Shown piece by piece: positions 23,509 to 32,925 of a DNA stretch of 64,000 bases. The DNA lies in IMG/VR virus record IMGVR_UViG_3300036770_004060, positions 1-64,000 of that record, one strand, 5' to 3'. Each line of letters starts with the position of its first letter. Positions within the stretch are counted from its first letter, which is position 1. The notes below the pieces were generated by a model, which saw only the letters and a program-made list of their open reading frames with translations, was not told where the DNA came from and made no database searches. The translations under genes and the position numbers were made by a program. This stretch comes from a virus.

Positions 23509-23820
23509 ATGAAAAAAACAATTAATATAGTTGAAGTTCAAAGGCAGACAGGAAATACTTATTGGTTATTAAAGTCTGCAATTAGTGAACCAAAATGTAT
23601 TCTAATATTTAAAAATAGAAGTATAGCCATCGATAATGAAAAAGTATTTATTAATATGGGAGGTGAATTATTTAACGACTTTCCTAAGTTCGTAGGTCTT
23701 GAAGAATATCGTCCTACACGGAAGTATAAAGCACCAATTATGTTTGATAATAGTTGCTTCTCATCTAGTGATGGTGTTTTGTTTAAGACATCTGTAACTA
23801 ATCAAGTATATAACATTTAA
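23509..23820 (+). CDS. Hypothetical protein, 103 aa
   Basis: Begins 3 bp after the HisRS-like gene. The N-terminus (VEVQRQTGNTYWLL) is reminiscent of phage proteins with a P-loop-like TGNT turn, but no full Walker motif is present. Function unknown. Confidence 0.6.
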   Translation: MKKTINIVEVQRQTGNTYWLLKSAISEPKCILIFKNRSIAIDNEKVFINMGGELFNDFPKFVGLEEYRPTRKYKAPIMFDNSCFSSSDGVLFKTSVTNQVYNI

Positions 23821-23851
23821 AATTATAAAAATCAAATAAATAATAAGTAAT

Positions 23852-24187
23852 ATGGAAGCACAAGGACAAGGTAAAATAATTAAAATTTTAGATACTATGG
23901 TTATATCTGATAAATTTAGTAAAAGAGAAGTAGTGATAAGAGTACCAGACCAAAACCCACAATATAGTGATGAGCTTATATTTGAGTTAATACAGGATAA
24001 ATGCACCTATTTGGATAACTTTAAAGTTGGAGATGATGTTATGTTTAAATTTAATATTAAAGGTAAAATTCATAAAGATAAATGGTATAATTCATTAAGA
24101 ATATGGAATATATCTAAAGTTGGTGGTAATCAACCTAAAGTTATTAGTCCATCGTCAGAATTTGATGGGTTTGATGAACCATATTAA
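23852..24187 (+). CDS. DUF3127 OB-fold protein (SSB-like)
   Basis: The pattern G.GKIIKILDT..ISDKFSKREVVI, then a KVGDDVMFKFNIKGK segment and a YNSLRIWNISKV end matches DUF3127, a small OB-fold family common in Bacteroidota and their phages. The acidic tail ending FDGFDEPY resembles the protein-recruiting tails of SSBs. It probably binds single-stranded DNA. A second, canonical SSB is encoded at 57787. Confidence 0.75.
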   Translation: MEAQGQGKIIKILDTMVISDKFSKREVVIRVPDQNPQYSDELIFELIQDKCTYLDNFKVGDDVMFKFNIKGKIHKDKWYNSLRIWNISKVGGNQPKVISPSSEFDGFDEPY

Positions 24188-24203
24188 CTATAAAAACTAA
24201 AAA

Positions 24204-24431
24204 ATGGATAATAAATTGTATGATGAAAGATTCACTTTGCGTGATGATGATGTTTTTAGAGGCTTGATACCTCAAGTTAATAAAATTAGCGACAGAGAGA
24301 TAAATGAACTTATTCAAAGGTTTAGGGAAATAGTACCACACGATAAAAGGACGGATGAGGAGTTAAGACCATTTGCTGTAAACACTATATTGGGAGGCAG
24401 GTACCACCAAGGAACTGACCAAATAAACTAG
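24204..24431 (+). CDS. Hypothetical protein, 75 aa
   Basis: Acidic/basic helical protein with no recognised family. It is 16 bp after the DUF3127 gene and 5 bp before the next gene, so part of the same transcription unit. Confidence 0.55.
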   Translation: MDNKLYDERFTLRDDDVFRGLIPQVNKISDREINELIQRFREIVPHDKRTDEELRPFAVNTILGGRYHQGTDQIN

Positions 24432-24436
24432 ATAAT

Positions 24437-24892
24437 ATGGAAAATAACGAAGTAAAAATAACAATTGAGGAGTACAACAAATATCAAGAACTTAAATTAC
24501 TATGTTCGTCATACCGAAGATTTGTAGAACAAGTAAAAGAACAAGATGGTGTTATTCTTATTGATTATAGAAAACTAAAAACAATGAAAAACAATATTCA
24601 CCAAGAATCGATTCTATATTTAGACTATATCCCACCAAGTGTTGTTATAAATTCAGATAGTGAAATTAAAGAATATTTAAAACAAGAAATTGAAACACTT
24701 GATAATATGTATTCAAATATAATGGAGTTAATGAATAAAAACGAAAAAAACATAACCAATTCGTCTAGTGGACTAAGTGAATTGTATCTAAAACGATTAA
24801 ATAAGACATATAAAGAAAAGTGTATTTTAGAATCAGATATTCATAGACTAAGAATTGAGAATGATATGTTAAAAGCAAAATACGAAAGTTAA
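24437..24892 (+). CDS. Coiled-coil protein, 151 aa
   Basis: Long Glu/Lys/Leu helices with heptad-like spacing, especially residues 75-150. No signal peptide. Family unknown. Confidence 0.55.
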   Translation: MENNEVKITIEEYNKYQELKLLCSSYRRFVEQVKEQDGVILIDYRKLKTMKNNIHQESILYLDYIPPSVVINSDSEIKEYLKQEIETLDNMYSNIMELMNKNEKNITNSSSGLSELYLKRLNKTYKEKCILESDIHRLRIENDMLKAKYES

Positions 24893-24905
24893 AACACTTG
24901 GATTT

Positions 24906-25448
24906 ATGAAAAAAGTAGAACAAGTTAATAGACCTCTTAAACTAGGAGAAAAATACTTAGTTCCGTGTCTTGTTAGTTACCATTTTCACGAAGAAAATAT
25001 TGATGAAGAAACTTTGTGGCTAGATTTAGAACCTTATACATTAAATAGTGTATATAAAAATACAATTTCAATTACGCCAATAATAAATCATCCACATTCA
25101 GACATAGAAAACGGACAAAAAGAAATTCACTACCACAAAGACACTAGATTTATAGATAAAAGAAAACCAAATTATAAATCATTATATCAGTTTTCTCAAC
25201 TACCAAGAGGAGAAGTTGGCAAACACGGAAGAATAGAGTACCTTGAACTTCCAGTTGTTAGTGAGTTATTTGATGAAATAACACCAGTAGAATTAATTAA
25301 AAACAGCAAATTGAAACACAAATGTATTCATAATGGTAAATGTCCTCATCGTGGTTTTAAGATGAATCAGGTTAGTCCTATAGACGGAATACTTACTTGT
25401 CCTTTACATGGGCTCAAATTTAACTATAAAACTAAACAGATGATATGA
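24906..25448 (+). CDS. Protein with C-terminal Rieske-type [2Fe-2S] motif
   Basis: The last 40 residues contain C146-x-H148-x16-C165-x2-H168 (CPHRGF and CPLHGL), the two-Cys/two-His ligand set of Rieske clusters, with the HGLKFN...T turn that follows the second ligand pair in Rieske ferredoxins. Residues 1-135 match no family I know and contain several His residues. Overlaps the next gene by 4 bp. No oxygenase or ferredoxin-reductase gene is in the window, so any redox partner would be from the host. Confidence 0.7.
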   Translation: MKKVEQVNRPLKLGEKYLVPCLVSYHFHEENIDEETLWLDLEPYTLNSVYKNTISITPIINHPHSDIENGQKEIHYHKDTRFIDKRKPNYKSLYQFSQLPRGEVGKHGRIEYLELPVVSELFDEITPVELIKNSKLKHKCIHNGKCPHRGFKMNQVSPIDGILTCPLHGLKFNYKTKQMI

Positions 25449-25972
25449 AAGATAATTATAACAACAACGAGTTAACGTACATAGCAGAAAGATTAACCCC
25501 ATCAGTATTCACAACTATGGAATTACTTGAAAAAGATGGAATTGATTTTATAGACCTACTTCTTTCATTCTCAATGATTGATTCTGATAAGTTAATCTCT
25601 TTTCATATAGAATCTTCTGAAATATTTAGATTAAGTTTAACTACTTATGAAAAAATATTAGACTCAATAGGAAGCAGAACGTTTGATTATTTTTACTACA
25701 AGGATGTTGTAACCAACAAGGAAAAAATAAAAGGGATAATAGAAAATATTGATTTAAGAATTAATGAAACTCAATCAACGCTGTCTCAATTTAAAAATGC
25801 AGACTTAGATAGATTAAATAGATTATGTTCTGTTTTTTCAGAATCGTTAAAAATTCATGCAGATACCGATAAGGAATCCCATGAAAAATTTTTAAAAAAA
25901 GTAAACGAATGTGTCGATATTATTATCTTTCAGCATAAAATAATTTCAAAACTCTCGCGCTATATTAATTAG
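25445..25972 (+). CDS. Hypothetical protein, 175 aa
   Basis: Helical, acidic protein, last gene of the plus-strand accessory block. ATGA overlap with the Rieske gene. It converges with a virion gene, the two stops overlapping by 4 bp, with no terminator between. Confidence 0.55.
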   Translation: MKDNYNNNELTYIAERLTPSVFTTMELLEKDGIDFIDLLLSFSMIDSDKLISFHIESSEIFRLSLTTYEKILDSIGSRTFDYFYYKDVVTNKEKIKGIIENIDLRINETQSTLSQFKNADLDRLNRLCSVFSESLKIHADTDKESHEKFLKKVNECVDIIIFQHKIISKLSRYIN

Positions 25973-26715
25973 ATAACACTCAATAGTTGACTAATGTCAT
26001 TGCTTGATATACTGAAAATATTTGTTCCATCTCCCTGTTTCATCGACATATAAAACAAAGCCTTATCAAACAACAATTGAAAACAACTGGACGGAAATTC
26101 TATCTGTCCAGTTGTTATATTTGTTATATTAACAGGTTTCTTAGCCCAAAAGACAGTAGCTAAAGTAGGAGCTGGTCTTATCTCTATCTCTAAAGAATGA
26201 ACACCAGTATTCGTATTCCTATAATTAATAGGGTTCAAATAAGCATACGTTTTTAGTCCACTACACAATTGGTCTCCATCATATCCTTGCTCTAAAGGGT
26301 TATCCTTTACTCTAGCCCATTCCTCTACACCCTTTCTTATACAGTCCTTATTCGCTGACACATGAACTAAATCACTCCTAAAGTAACTTTGTGTTGTAAG
26401 CGTTACTGGAGCTGCTGAAATACTTCTTGTAGTAGGATTAGGATAAACAGCTAAGATAGTCCATACCTCGCTAGGAAAAACACTTAACGAAATACGAGAA
26501 TTATCATCAGGCTGAAACACACCAGAGTAAGATATTTCACGAAAGAACTCCTCACCAATCTTGTTTTCACCAAAAGCAGAACCAACAACAGCAGTAAGCC
26601 ATTTTATAGAAGCATTGATAGCTGGCATATAGTCTAAATCATCTCTATAATGGTCGCTATTCTCTGCATCTAAAGCAAAAGCTAATTGTTTTCTAAGTTC
26701 TAGTGATGAAATCAT
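25969..26715 (-). CDS. Head-tail adaptor protein, 248 aa
   Basis: Follows the 260-aa head protein by 5 bp. The N-terminal helical region (LRKQLAFALDAENSDHYRDD, then NASIKWL) resembles phage connector proteins, and the rest is beta-rich. Likely one of the rings between portal and tail. Inferred from order: MCP, unknown, adaptor, then tail operon. Confidence 0.5.
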   Translation of the reverse strand: MISSLELRKQLAFALDAENSDHYRDDLDYMPAINASIKWLTAVVGSAFGENKIGEEFFREISYSGVFQPDDNSRISLSVFPSEVWTILAVYPNPTTRSISAAPVTLTTQSYFRSDLVHVSANKDCIRKGVEEWARVKDNPLEQGYDGDQLCSGLKTYAYLNPINYRNTNTGVHSLEIEIRPAPTLATVFWAKKPVNITNITTGQIEFPSSCFQLLFDKALFYMSMKQGDGTNIFSISSNDISQLLSVI

Positions 26716-26720
26716 TTCAG

Positions 26721-27503
26721 TTACGAATTAATAATACTTTCTTGAATTAATCTATCTCGTTCGTCCGCTTTAGACAAATGACCATACAGTTTTTCTTTTG
26801 CACCTTTAATTGATTTAGTGGCAAGTGTTTCAGTAAGTCGTTGTCTCATAATTTTAACATCTGACAAAAGAGTTAATCCTTCTTGTTGACTTCTTACTAT
26901 AACCTGTTGGTCGCTAAGAGATTCTACTAAATTATTACATTCAGACAATTTCATAGCCATAGAATAATCCACATTTGCGGCTTTCTCTAATGTTTCATGG
27001 AAAGCAATACCATATTTAGAATGATTACGTAAATATTCTATCTCTCTCTTTGAATTTGACACATACATTGATACAGAAACAACATCTGAACCTCTTTTTC
27101 CTGAAACATTTCTTTTAGTTCTAAGAAGCGGTTTAAACAATATTACACCATTATTCGGATTTGGAATATATGTTCCATTACGCTTATCCCCCCAAAGAGA
27201 TGTTTTATACGTATATGTAAAAAACGAAACCCCCTCATCTACCCAATCATCAGCTAAATCCTCTAGATAACTTTCATTGCTAGATTCTTTGGTTTTTCTT
27301 AAAGAATTTTCAAGTTTCTCGTTTTTTTCTAAAACAGATTTAAAAGATTTCTTTAATTCCTCAAATTCTTTTCTGAAATTTTCTAAGCTATCCGATTCCT
27401 TTACCTGAACATTTGCTTTCTCATTGCTTGAATCAAAAGATTTGTTTTCTTCCTGAATCTTTTGAAATAAGTCTTTACTTTCTGCTACTCTTTTTATTGG
27501 CAT
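26721..27503 (-). CDS. Head-associated protein, 260 aa
   Basis: Immediately downstream of the capsid gene but separated from it by an intrinsic terminator. Residues 1-75 form a charged coiled coil, 85-150 are beta-rich (SFFTYTYKTSLWG), and the C-terminus is helical. Similar proteins follow the capsid gene in Bacteroidota podoviruses; exact role unknown. Confidence 0.5.
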   Translation of the reverse strand: MPIKRVAESKDLFQKIQEENKSFDSSNEKANVQVKESDSLENFRKEFEELKKSFKSVLEKNEKLENSLRKTKESSNESYLEDLADDWVDEGVSFFTYTYKTSLWGDKRNGTYIPNPNNGVILFKPLLRTKRNVSGKRGSDVVSVSMYVSNSKREIEYLRNHSKYGIAFHETLEKAANVDYSMAMKLSECNNLVESLSDQQVIVRSQQEGLTLLSDVKIMRQRLTETLATKSIKGAKEKLYGHLSKADERDRLIQESIINS

Positions 27504-27516
27504 TTTATTTAAGTTT

Positions 27517-27543
27517 AAAAAGGAGGGGATTTATTTCCCCTCC
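27517..27543 (-). terminator. Terminator after the major capsid gene
   Basis: On the minus strand GGAGGGGA pairs with TCCCCTCC (8 GC-rich pairs, 6-nt loop) and is followed by TTTTT. Located between the capsid gene stop and the next virion gene, it would reduce read-through and raise the ratio of capsid to downstream proteins. Confidence 0.85.
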
Positions 27544-27555
27544 AATAGGTTATTA

Positions 27556-28794
27556 CTAAACTGTTTCTACGTAAGCATTTGCTAGTGGGTTGTTTATTTT
27601 AAACCCAATATTACAATCTACATAGAAATCTTTATATCTTTTTGGTGTTCCATCAGAATCAAGGTCAGGAGTTGAACCTGAACGTTCTCCCCACATTTGA
27701 CAAGGAGTGATGTTGTCCATATCAACAATTATGATACGATTTTGGAAAGCCTCCCCAAAAGAAGATTCTTTAAATCGAGAATAAGACACAGGAACTATTA
27801 TAGAAGAACCTAAGTTTATTTGTTGAAGATTTAACAACGAGAATGTATCATTAGGAGCATATTGTGTCAATTCTCCTTTGTAAGCTAAACTAAGTTGTCT
27901 ATGCTTTTCAGGTGTCATAAACGCAAAACGAACCTTACCAAATTTCCCGTATTCAGATTGAAATACTACATCCTCAAATGCCGATACCAAGTTAGCATTA
28001 GATACTCCTATCGCATTAGGAGAGCCAGATTCAATCATAGAAGTAAATAATCCTTTTGTTGTTTTTGCAGGCTTCCCTTTTGAAGTAGGAACCTCTCCCT
28101 GAATACCCATCCACAAAGCATTTGAAATATCAATACGATGCTGGTTAAACAATTCTTCCATCTCCATAGAGATAAAGTTATCTGTTGTACCAGTTTTACG
28201 TAATTTATTTAATTCTACCTCATCATATCTAATTGCTCTGTTAAACAACTGAACATACATACTTCTTTCGATGATATTTGAACGTTGGTGTACAGCAAAT
28301 CCCTCTGAACCAGCATGGTCAACAGATGAGTGATTCCCAAAAATATCATTCGCTGAAACAGCAGGTAGTGAACTATTATTGAAAGGAGCAACTGTAATTG
28401 TTCCAGCGGATGAATCAACATCAACAATATTACCTTTTTGACCATTTGGATATGTTATCAATACGTCTGTATGTACTGTATTAATTGAAGCAACAGTAAA
28501 TGTTTGTGTTGTTGGCGCATTGACAGCAGCTGCTGCTCCAGTTGCAATAATTGCTTCTCTTTGCCATCCCATCTCTTGATAGAAGTGTTCATCTGAATTA
28601 ACAGTTTCATACTTCAATCTATTAAGTAAGTGCAAATCCATAAACTGATACGGTCTACCATCAAAGAGTCTCCTGTTTACTTCTTTTTGGATTTTTAAAT
28701 CAAAGTTATGACCATACGTTGCCGCATACTCAGAACCTACTGGGTTCATGTTTTTGTTGGAAAAATTATCCGAACTTAAATCTACTAAAGACAT
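27556..28794 (-). CDS. Major capsid protein (HK97 fold)
   Basis: 412 aa directly after an acidic scaffold gene and before adaptor genes. The internal pattern (FNRAIRYDEVELNKL, MEELFNQHRIDISNALWMG, FAFMTPEKHRQLSL, then a C-terminal DFYVDCNIGFKINNP) fits HK97-type capsid proteins of Bacteroidota podoviruses. A strong terminator follows it. The call rests on gene order, size and pattern. Confidence 0.8.
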   Translation of the reverse strand: MSLVDLSSDNFSNKNMNPVGSEYAATYGHNFDLKIQKEVNRRLFDGRPYQFMDLHLLNRLKYETVNSDEHFYQEMGWQREAIIATGAAAAVNAPTTQTFTVASINTVHTDVLITYPNGQKGNIVDVDSSAGTITVAPFNNSSLPAVSANDIFGNHSSVDHAGSEGFAVHQRSNIIERSMYVQLFNRAIRYDEVELNKLRKTGTTDNFISMEMEELFNQHRIDISNALWMGIQGEVPTSKGKPAKTTKGLFTSMIESGSPNAIGVSNANLVSAFEDVVFQSEYGKFGKVRFAFMTPEKHRQLSLAYKGELTQYAPNDTFSLLNLQQINLGSSIIVPVSYSRFKESSFGEAFQNRIIIVDMDNITPCQMWGERSGSTPDLDSDGTPKRYKDFYVDCNIGFKINNPLANAYVETV

Positions 28795-28811
28795 TTTTTT
28801 TTATTTATTAA

Positions 28812-29990
28812 TTAATAACCAAAGACGCTTTTCTTTTCAGGGATAAAGAGATGGCTAATTGATTTTAAATCCTCATCAACCTTATTAAGGTTACTGTTTT
28901 GATTTTTTGTCTTTATTTTTTTATCAGACAAATCAACTATTTCCTCCCTAGCCTTACTTTCGCCGCGCCGTTCTGCGATTTTTTTAGCGTTCTCCAACAT
29001 CTTTTTACCATACATAGCAAAAGCAATTTTTTCCGCCACATCAGGTTTATATGTTCCGTCTGATTCAAAAAGCAAATTATCGGCTTCACCACCAACCAAG
29101 ATATTCTGAATCTTTGTAAGTTCAGTTTTACTGAAGTTTGGGTATTCTTCGCTGAAACGATTAACGGAATCTATTGCAGAGGTTTTAACTTGTTGGATTT
29201 TTTCCTTTCTCGTTTCCTCAAATTTAGACACGCTATCATTAAACGATTTTTTGTCTTTGTCAAACAGCTTCTTTGTTGTTGAAGCTAAAAGTTTTACACT
29301 TCTATCAAATTCAGCATCAGATATGTCGCCATTTTCTAGCTTATCTTTTTCTTCACTGTATTCTTTAGAGAAATAATGCTGTACAAGTCCCTCGATGTTT
29401 TGTTTTTCAAAATCTTGTGAAAAGTCCAGTCTTTGTTGAAAAGCAGTAGTATAATCTTCCCCCGAATCATATAGGAAGTTTGCTCTAGCTAAATCGGGAG
29501 GCATAGAATTAAAGTAATTCTGTATCTGCTCTAAAGATTGCTTTGCCTTAACACCCTCCTCTGCCTGTTTTCTAAAAGTGTCAACAGAGTTAAAGAATGT
29601 AGGCATATCTTTAATGCTATATTTCTTACTAATTAAATCTAAGAGTTCTTTTGGAGGCTCAAAATTTAACTTAATTTCTTTCTTGGGTTTCTTTGTTTTT
29701 AGAACACCAAAAATGTCATCTACATCTTCAATGGATTCATCTTCGGTTTCTTCATCCTCTAAATCCCCCTCTTCTAAATCATTTTGATTTTTTACCTCTT
29801 CATCTGAATTAGTAATAGGCTCTTTAGGTGTTTCTTCAAACTCTTGTTTTCCGACATTTTTTCTATCAGCTTTTATCGCCTCTAAAAAAGCCTTTGTGTC
29901 GTTTTCAGTTTGAACCATTGGGTTGTCTGTCGGGTACTCCGATAGTATGGACAACATCTCAATTTTGGAATCAATATTTTCTTCTGCCAT
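28812..29990 (-). CDS. Capsid scaffold protein
   Basis: The start is set at ATG 29990 (MAEENIDSK), because a longer TTG start at 30011 would lie inside the promoter. About 392 aa, very rich in Glu, Asp and Lys, with a nearly pure acidic stretch at about residues 75-95 and coiled-coil helices after it. This composition and its position just before the capsid gene are typical of scaffolds. No protease motif was seen. Confidence 0.7.
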   Translation of the reverse strand: MAEENIDSKIEMLSILSEYPTDNPMVQTENDTKAFLEAIKADRKNVGKQEFEETPKEPITNSDEEVKNQNDLEEGDLEDEETEDESIEDVDDIFGVLKTKKPKKEIKLNFEPPKELLDLISKKYSIKDMPTFFNSVDTFRKQAEEGVKAKQSLEQIQNYFNSMPPDLARANFLYDSGEDYTTAFQQRLDFSQDFEKQNIEGLVQHYFSKEYSEEKDKLENGDISDAEFDRSVKLLASTTKKLFDKDKKSFNDSVSKFEETRKEKIQQVKTSAIDSVNRFSEEYPNFSKTELTKIQNILVGGEADNLLFESDGTYKPDVAEKIAFAMYGKKMLENAKKIAERRGESKAREEIVDLSDKKIKTKNQNSNLNKVDEDLKSISHLFIPEKKSVFGY

Positions 29991-30008
29991 AGTTAATATA
30001 TTTATTGT

Positions 30009-30044
30009 CAAAATTAAATAAAAAACTATTACGTTTTTTTAGAG
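30009..30044 (-). promoter_or_regulatory. Late promoter of the scaffold-capsid operon
   Basis: Minus strand: CTCTAAAAAAACG, 15 bp, TAATTTTG (plus coordinates 30009-30016). Identical architecture to the promoters at 20806 and 34265. The CTCTAAAAAAACG block is shared letter for letter with 34288-34300. Confidence 0.75.
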
Positions 30045-30094
30045 TTTTAATTCAACTAAAATATGATAACTATAAGAAAAATAACTTAATAGAA

Positions 30095-32302
30095 TTAAAT
30101 AGATTGATTATTCTTTAATAGGTCTCTTTGAGTTTTAGAGTTTTCCATAAACTCTGTCTTTTCCATGTCAAGTTCATGGCTTAATAACTTATCATCAACC
30201 TGTGCTTGTCTTTGAGTATTAGCTTCATCAACCATCATCTGTTGTTGTTCTGCTTGTGCCTGTTGCATCTGCGGAACTCTTTGAGCATTTATCTTATCCA
30301 TCTCATACTGCGCCTGTAGTTTCTCTCTTTGGTATTCCCTTAAAGATTGTGCTATAAGTGTTGAATCAGACCTGTCAAACAGATTAGCAAAACGTGTTTG
30401 GTCTAAAAGACCCGCTTGAAGAAGTGTAAATAATAACTGATTCCCAGCCTGTATTCCTTGCTCTTTAGTTTCAGAACGCTTGATTGTTATTCTATAATCT
30501 TGGAGTAAATGTTCTTTAGTCAGATTAATTCTTTTATGCCCCTCATCTCCAACCATAATGGTTAGTTGCCTAGGATTATCTACATAAATAGCTTTTCCTG
30601 TTGTTGCAATATGGTTATATGCTTGGCTTAGTACTGATGTTAATTTAGCGTAAAATGGTTCTTGAATAAGTGAGCCTCTTTGTATTTGTGCTTCCACAAC
30701 ACCAACAAGTACGTCTGCTCCTCCTTGCGTTCCTGTCATTGCCTCATTAACCCCTGTAACATCTTGAATACTTTGTTGCACTTCTTTTATTACCTGAAAC
30801 ATTTGAAGTGTTCCCGAAATATTTGTTCCGTATTCTCCAATCGAGTTTTGAACAGAGCCGGTTCTTGAGGTATCAACAAATACAGGTTTTGAGGAGTTCA
30901 TGTTTCGTACAATATCTTCTTCACCATCTATTGCTGCATCCTTAGATATGATTGCTCCTGTTCCACGCATACTAGACATTCTCGATTCAATAGCAGAAAG
31001 TGTTCTGTTTAAGAACCTTTGAGGGTCAATAGCATCATCAAGTGGTGTAAGTATTTCTCCTCTTTCATAATCCCAAGCCTCAACCTTATAAGGGAAATAT
31101 GTTTCAGATGGTTTTCTAAGGTTTTTTTCTTGAAAAGGTAATATCCCCCATTCAAGGAGTATGTCTTCTTCAACATTTCCTACTTCTTCTTGCGGAATAA
31201 TTATGGCATATCTAGTAAGCCCATCATAAACAACTTCCTTTTTTTTATCACCTAGCCTTAACTTGGCTTTTTCTGTAGGTGGCTCTATAAGGTCTTTATC
31301 GGTATATGAATTTTTTTCTCCCGTATTTATATATGTATAGTAAGGATAACCGAACTCATCCATTACATAACCTGCTTCCTTTTTTTCGGTATCTTTCCAA
31401 TAAACCTCATATACTGGAACTTTACCTGATGTCTGAACAAGAATATCATGTATAAACTCATGCATATTCTGATTTGACTGGTCTGATGAATATTTTTCTA
31501 TTGCATCTCTTTCTAGTTTTGTTAAGTGTGGGTATTTCTCAAATATAGATGGAGCATCCATGTAGTACCACTCAAACATATATTCTGCATCTGAAAAATC
31601 CGATTCTGTTGCCGATAAATCCCATCCATAAAAGAAAGGTGATTTTACTTCACCAACATAGTTTCCATTAAATTCATATCCTTTGTATATAGCCAAACCG
31701 TATAAGGCAAGATTCCTAGCTAAGTTATGTTTAATTTTTTCGTTTAGTTTTATCTCCGTTGAGACATAATCAATCATGTTATTTATATCCTTAACATAAT
31801 CTTCAACAAATGAATTGTCAAATATTTCTTTTGTCTCAAATTCGGTATCACCTAAAGGAATTTGTTCTTTTATAATATCTTTAAAGTATGGAGAAGCTTT
31901 TGAAACTACCTCAAAGGCTTGTATTCTTTTTAGTTCCTGCTCTCTTTTATTTATAACGAAAGGGGATATACATTCTGCTTGTGCGTTATAGGAAAGTCTA
32001 ACAGCGTTTCCCTTATACTGTTGAACCATTGGTTTAAGAACATTTTTTGTCCATTTAAGTCTGTTTCTGATGTCTCCTGATTCATCTAGGAAGAAAGAAA
32101 CGGTATCATCATCAAGAATCCATTGTCCATCTCCACCACTATAGAAAGAGTAATTTATAAGGCATTTTTGTATGTATCTTCTATACGAACTATTGTTTAG
32201 TGTTTGAAGACAATACCTAGCCATGTCGGAATGATATTTTTTGTTTTTCCTTTCGATTAACCTATTAGGTCTAGTTGAATTATTATAAAAAATACCTTTC
32301 AT
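30095..32302 (-). CDS. Portal protein
   Basis: 735 aa between terminase and scaffold genes. The N-terminal part contains a GGDGQWILDDD segment and LKWTKNVLKPMVQQYKG, and the central part a TGVNEAMTGTQGGADVLVG segment, the conserved portal stretch preceding the long wing/stem helices. The C-terminal 100 residues are a Gln/Glu/Lys coiled coil (barrel region). It forms the dodecameric DNA channel at the capsid vertex. 2 bp separate it from the upstream gene. Confidence 0.8.
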   Translation of the reverse strand: MKGIFYNNSTRPNRLIERKNKKYHSDMARYCLQTLNNSSYRRYIQKCLINYSFYSGGDGQWILDDDTVSFFLDESGDIRNRLKWTKNVLKPMVQQYKGNAVRLSYNAQAECISPFVINKREQELKRIQAFEVVSKASPYFKDIIKEQIPLGDTEFETKEIFDNSFVEDYVKDINNMIDYVSTEIKLNEKIKHNLARNLALYGLAIYKGYEFNGNYVGEVKSPFFYGWDLSATESDFSDAEYMFEWYYMDAPSIFEKYPHLTKLERDAIEKYSSDQSNQNMHEFIHDILVQTSGKVPVYEVYWKDTEKKEAGYVMDEFGYPYYTYINTGEKNSYTDKDLIEPPTEKAKLRLGDKKKEVVYDGLTRYAIIIPQEEVGNVEEDILLEWGILPFQEKNLRKPSETYFPYKVEAWDYERGEILTPLDDAIDPQRFLNRTLSAIESRMSSMRGTGAIISKDAAIDGEEDIVRNMNSSKPVFVDTSRTGSVQNSIGEYGTNISGTLQMFQVIKEVQQSIQDVTGVNEAMTGTQGGADVLVGVVEAQIQRGSLIQEPFYAKLTSVLSQAYNHIATTGKAIYVDNPRQLTIMVGDEGHKRINLTKEHLLQDYRITIKRSETKEQGIQAGNQLLFTLLQAGLLDQTRFANLFDRSDSTLIAQSLREYQREKLQAQYEMDKINAQRVPQMQQAQAEQQQMMVDEANTQRQAQVDDKLLSHELDMEKTEFMENSKTQRDLLKNNQSI

Positions 32303-32304
32303 TT

Positions 32305-32871
32305 TTAATATGCTGTTATTCCATCATTAATACTAACCAATACTCTTTTCTTGGTATTTCTTTCGTATATTTTTACGCCGTTACCATCCTCAATTCTTTT
32401 AACCATCTCGGGTATTTTCTCCTCTATTCCCTTGAGTAAGTCGGAATGTTTTTTAAGTTCATCAGATGACATCTCCATAATATCTTCTCTTGAGCGCATT
32501 CCGATAATATAATTTAGTTCATCAAAAATATAATGTTGTATTAGTGTAGCACGAAGCCTAAGTTCAACATTAAACTTTTTCATGGTATTTATTCCAGCTT
32601 GTATATGGTCAGGAATATTCCCATTCAAATACTCTTTTAGTTCTTGTTTTTTTAAATAATTAGGAAAACAAGATTTTAGAGCAGTCTCTATCTTTTCATG
32701 GTCTTTTTTTTCAAATAATGGAGATGTTCTATTCCCTACAAGCCAGCAAAACTTCACTTCTCTTGGATGTAAGTTTTTAAAAACTTCATGATTAGCAAGT
32801 TCTGGGAACTCTATTTTTAGGTCTTGGCTTGTGTCTATACCAAATAATACTACATCTAATTCTTTTGCCAT
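32305..32871 (-). CDS. Hypothetical late protein upstream of portal, 188 aa
   Basis: A mostly helical protein 2 bp before the portal gene. It contains FKNLHPREVKFCWLVGNRTSP and a Met/Glu-rich C-terminal half. Genes in this position are often small virion or packaging accessory proteins. It could be a small terminase, but no HTH is evident. Confidence 0.5.
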   Translation of the reverse strand: MAKELDVVLFGIDTSQDLKIEFPELANHEVFKNLHPREVKFCWLVGNRTSPLFEKKDHEKIETALKSCFPNYLKKQELKEYLNGNIPDHIQAGINTMKKFNVELRLRATLIQHYIFDELNYIIGMRSREDIMEMSSDELKKHSDLLKGIEEKIPEMVKRIEDGNGVKIYERNTKKRVLVSINDGITAY

Positions 32872-32883
32872 AAAAGATAAATT

Positions 32884-32921
32884 AATTAGCTAACCAGCAT
32901 ATCTACCGATTAGCTAATTAG
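32884..32921. other. Paired AGCTAA palindromes between late genes
   Basis: The 54-bp gap between the 421-aa and 188-aa genes holds two copies of the palindrome TTAGCTAA about 26 bp apart, able to form a long imperfect hairpin. There is no U-tract, so its role as terminator or processing site is uncertain. Confidence 0.35.
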
Positions 32922-32925
32922 GTTA

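Noticed and set aside
29991-30011. Upstream TTG start for the scaffold gene
   Set aside because: It lies within the late promoter -7 region, before the expected transcription start.
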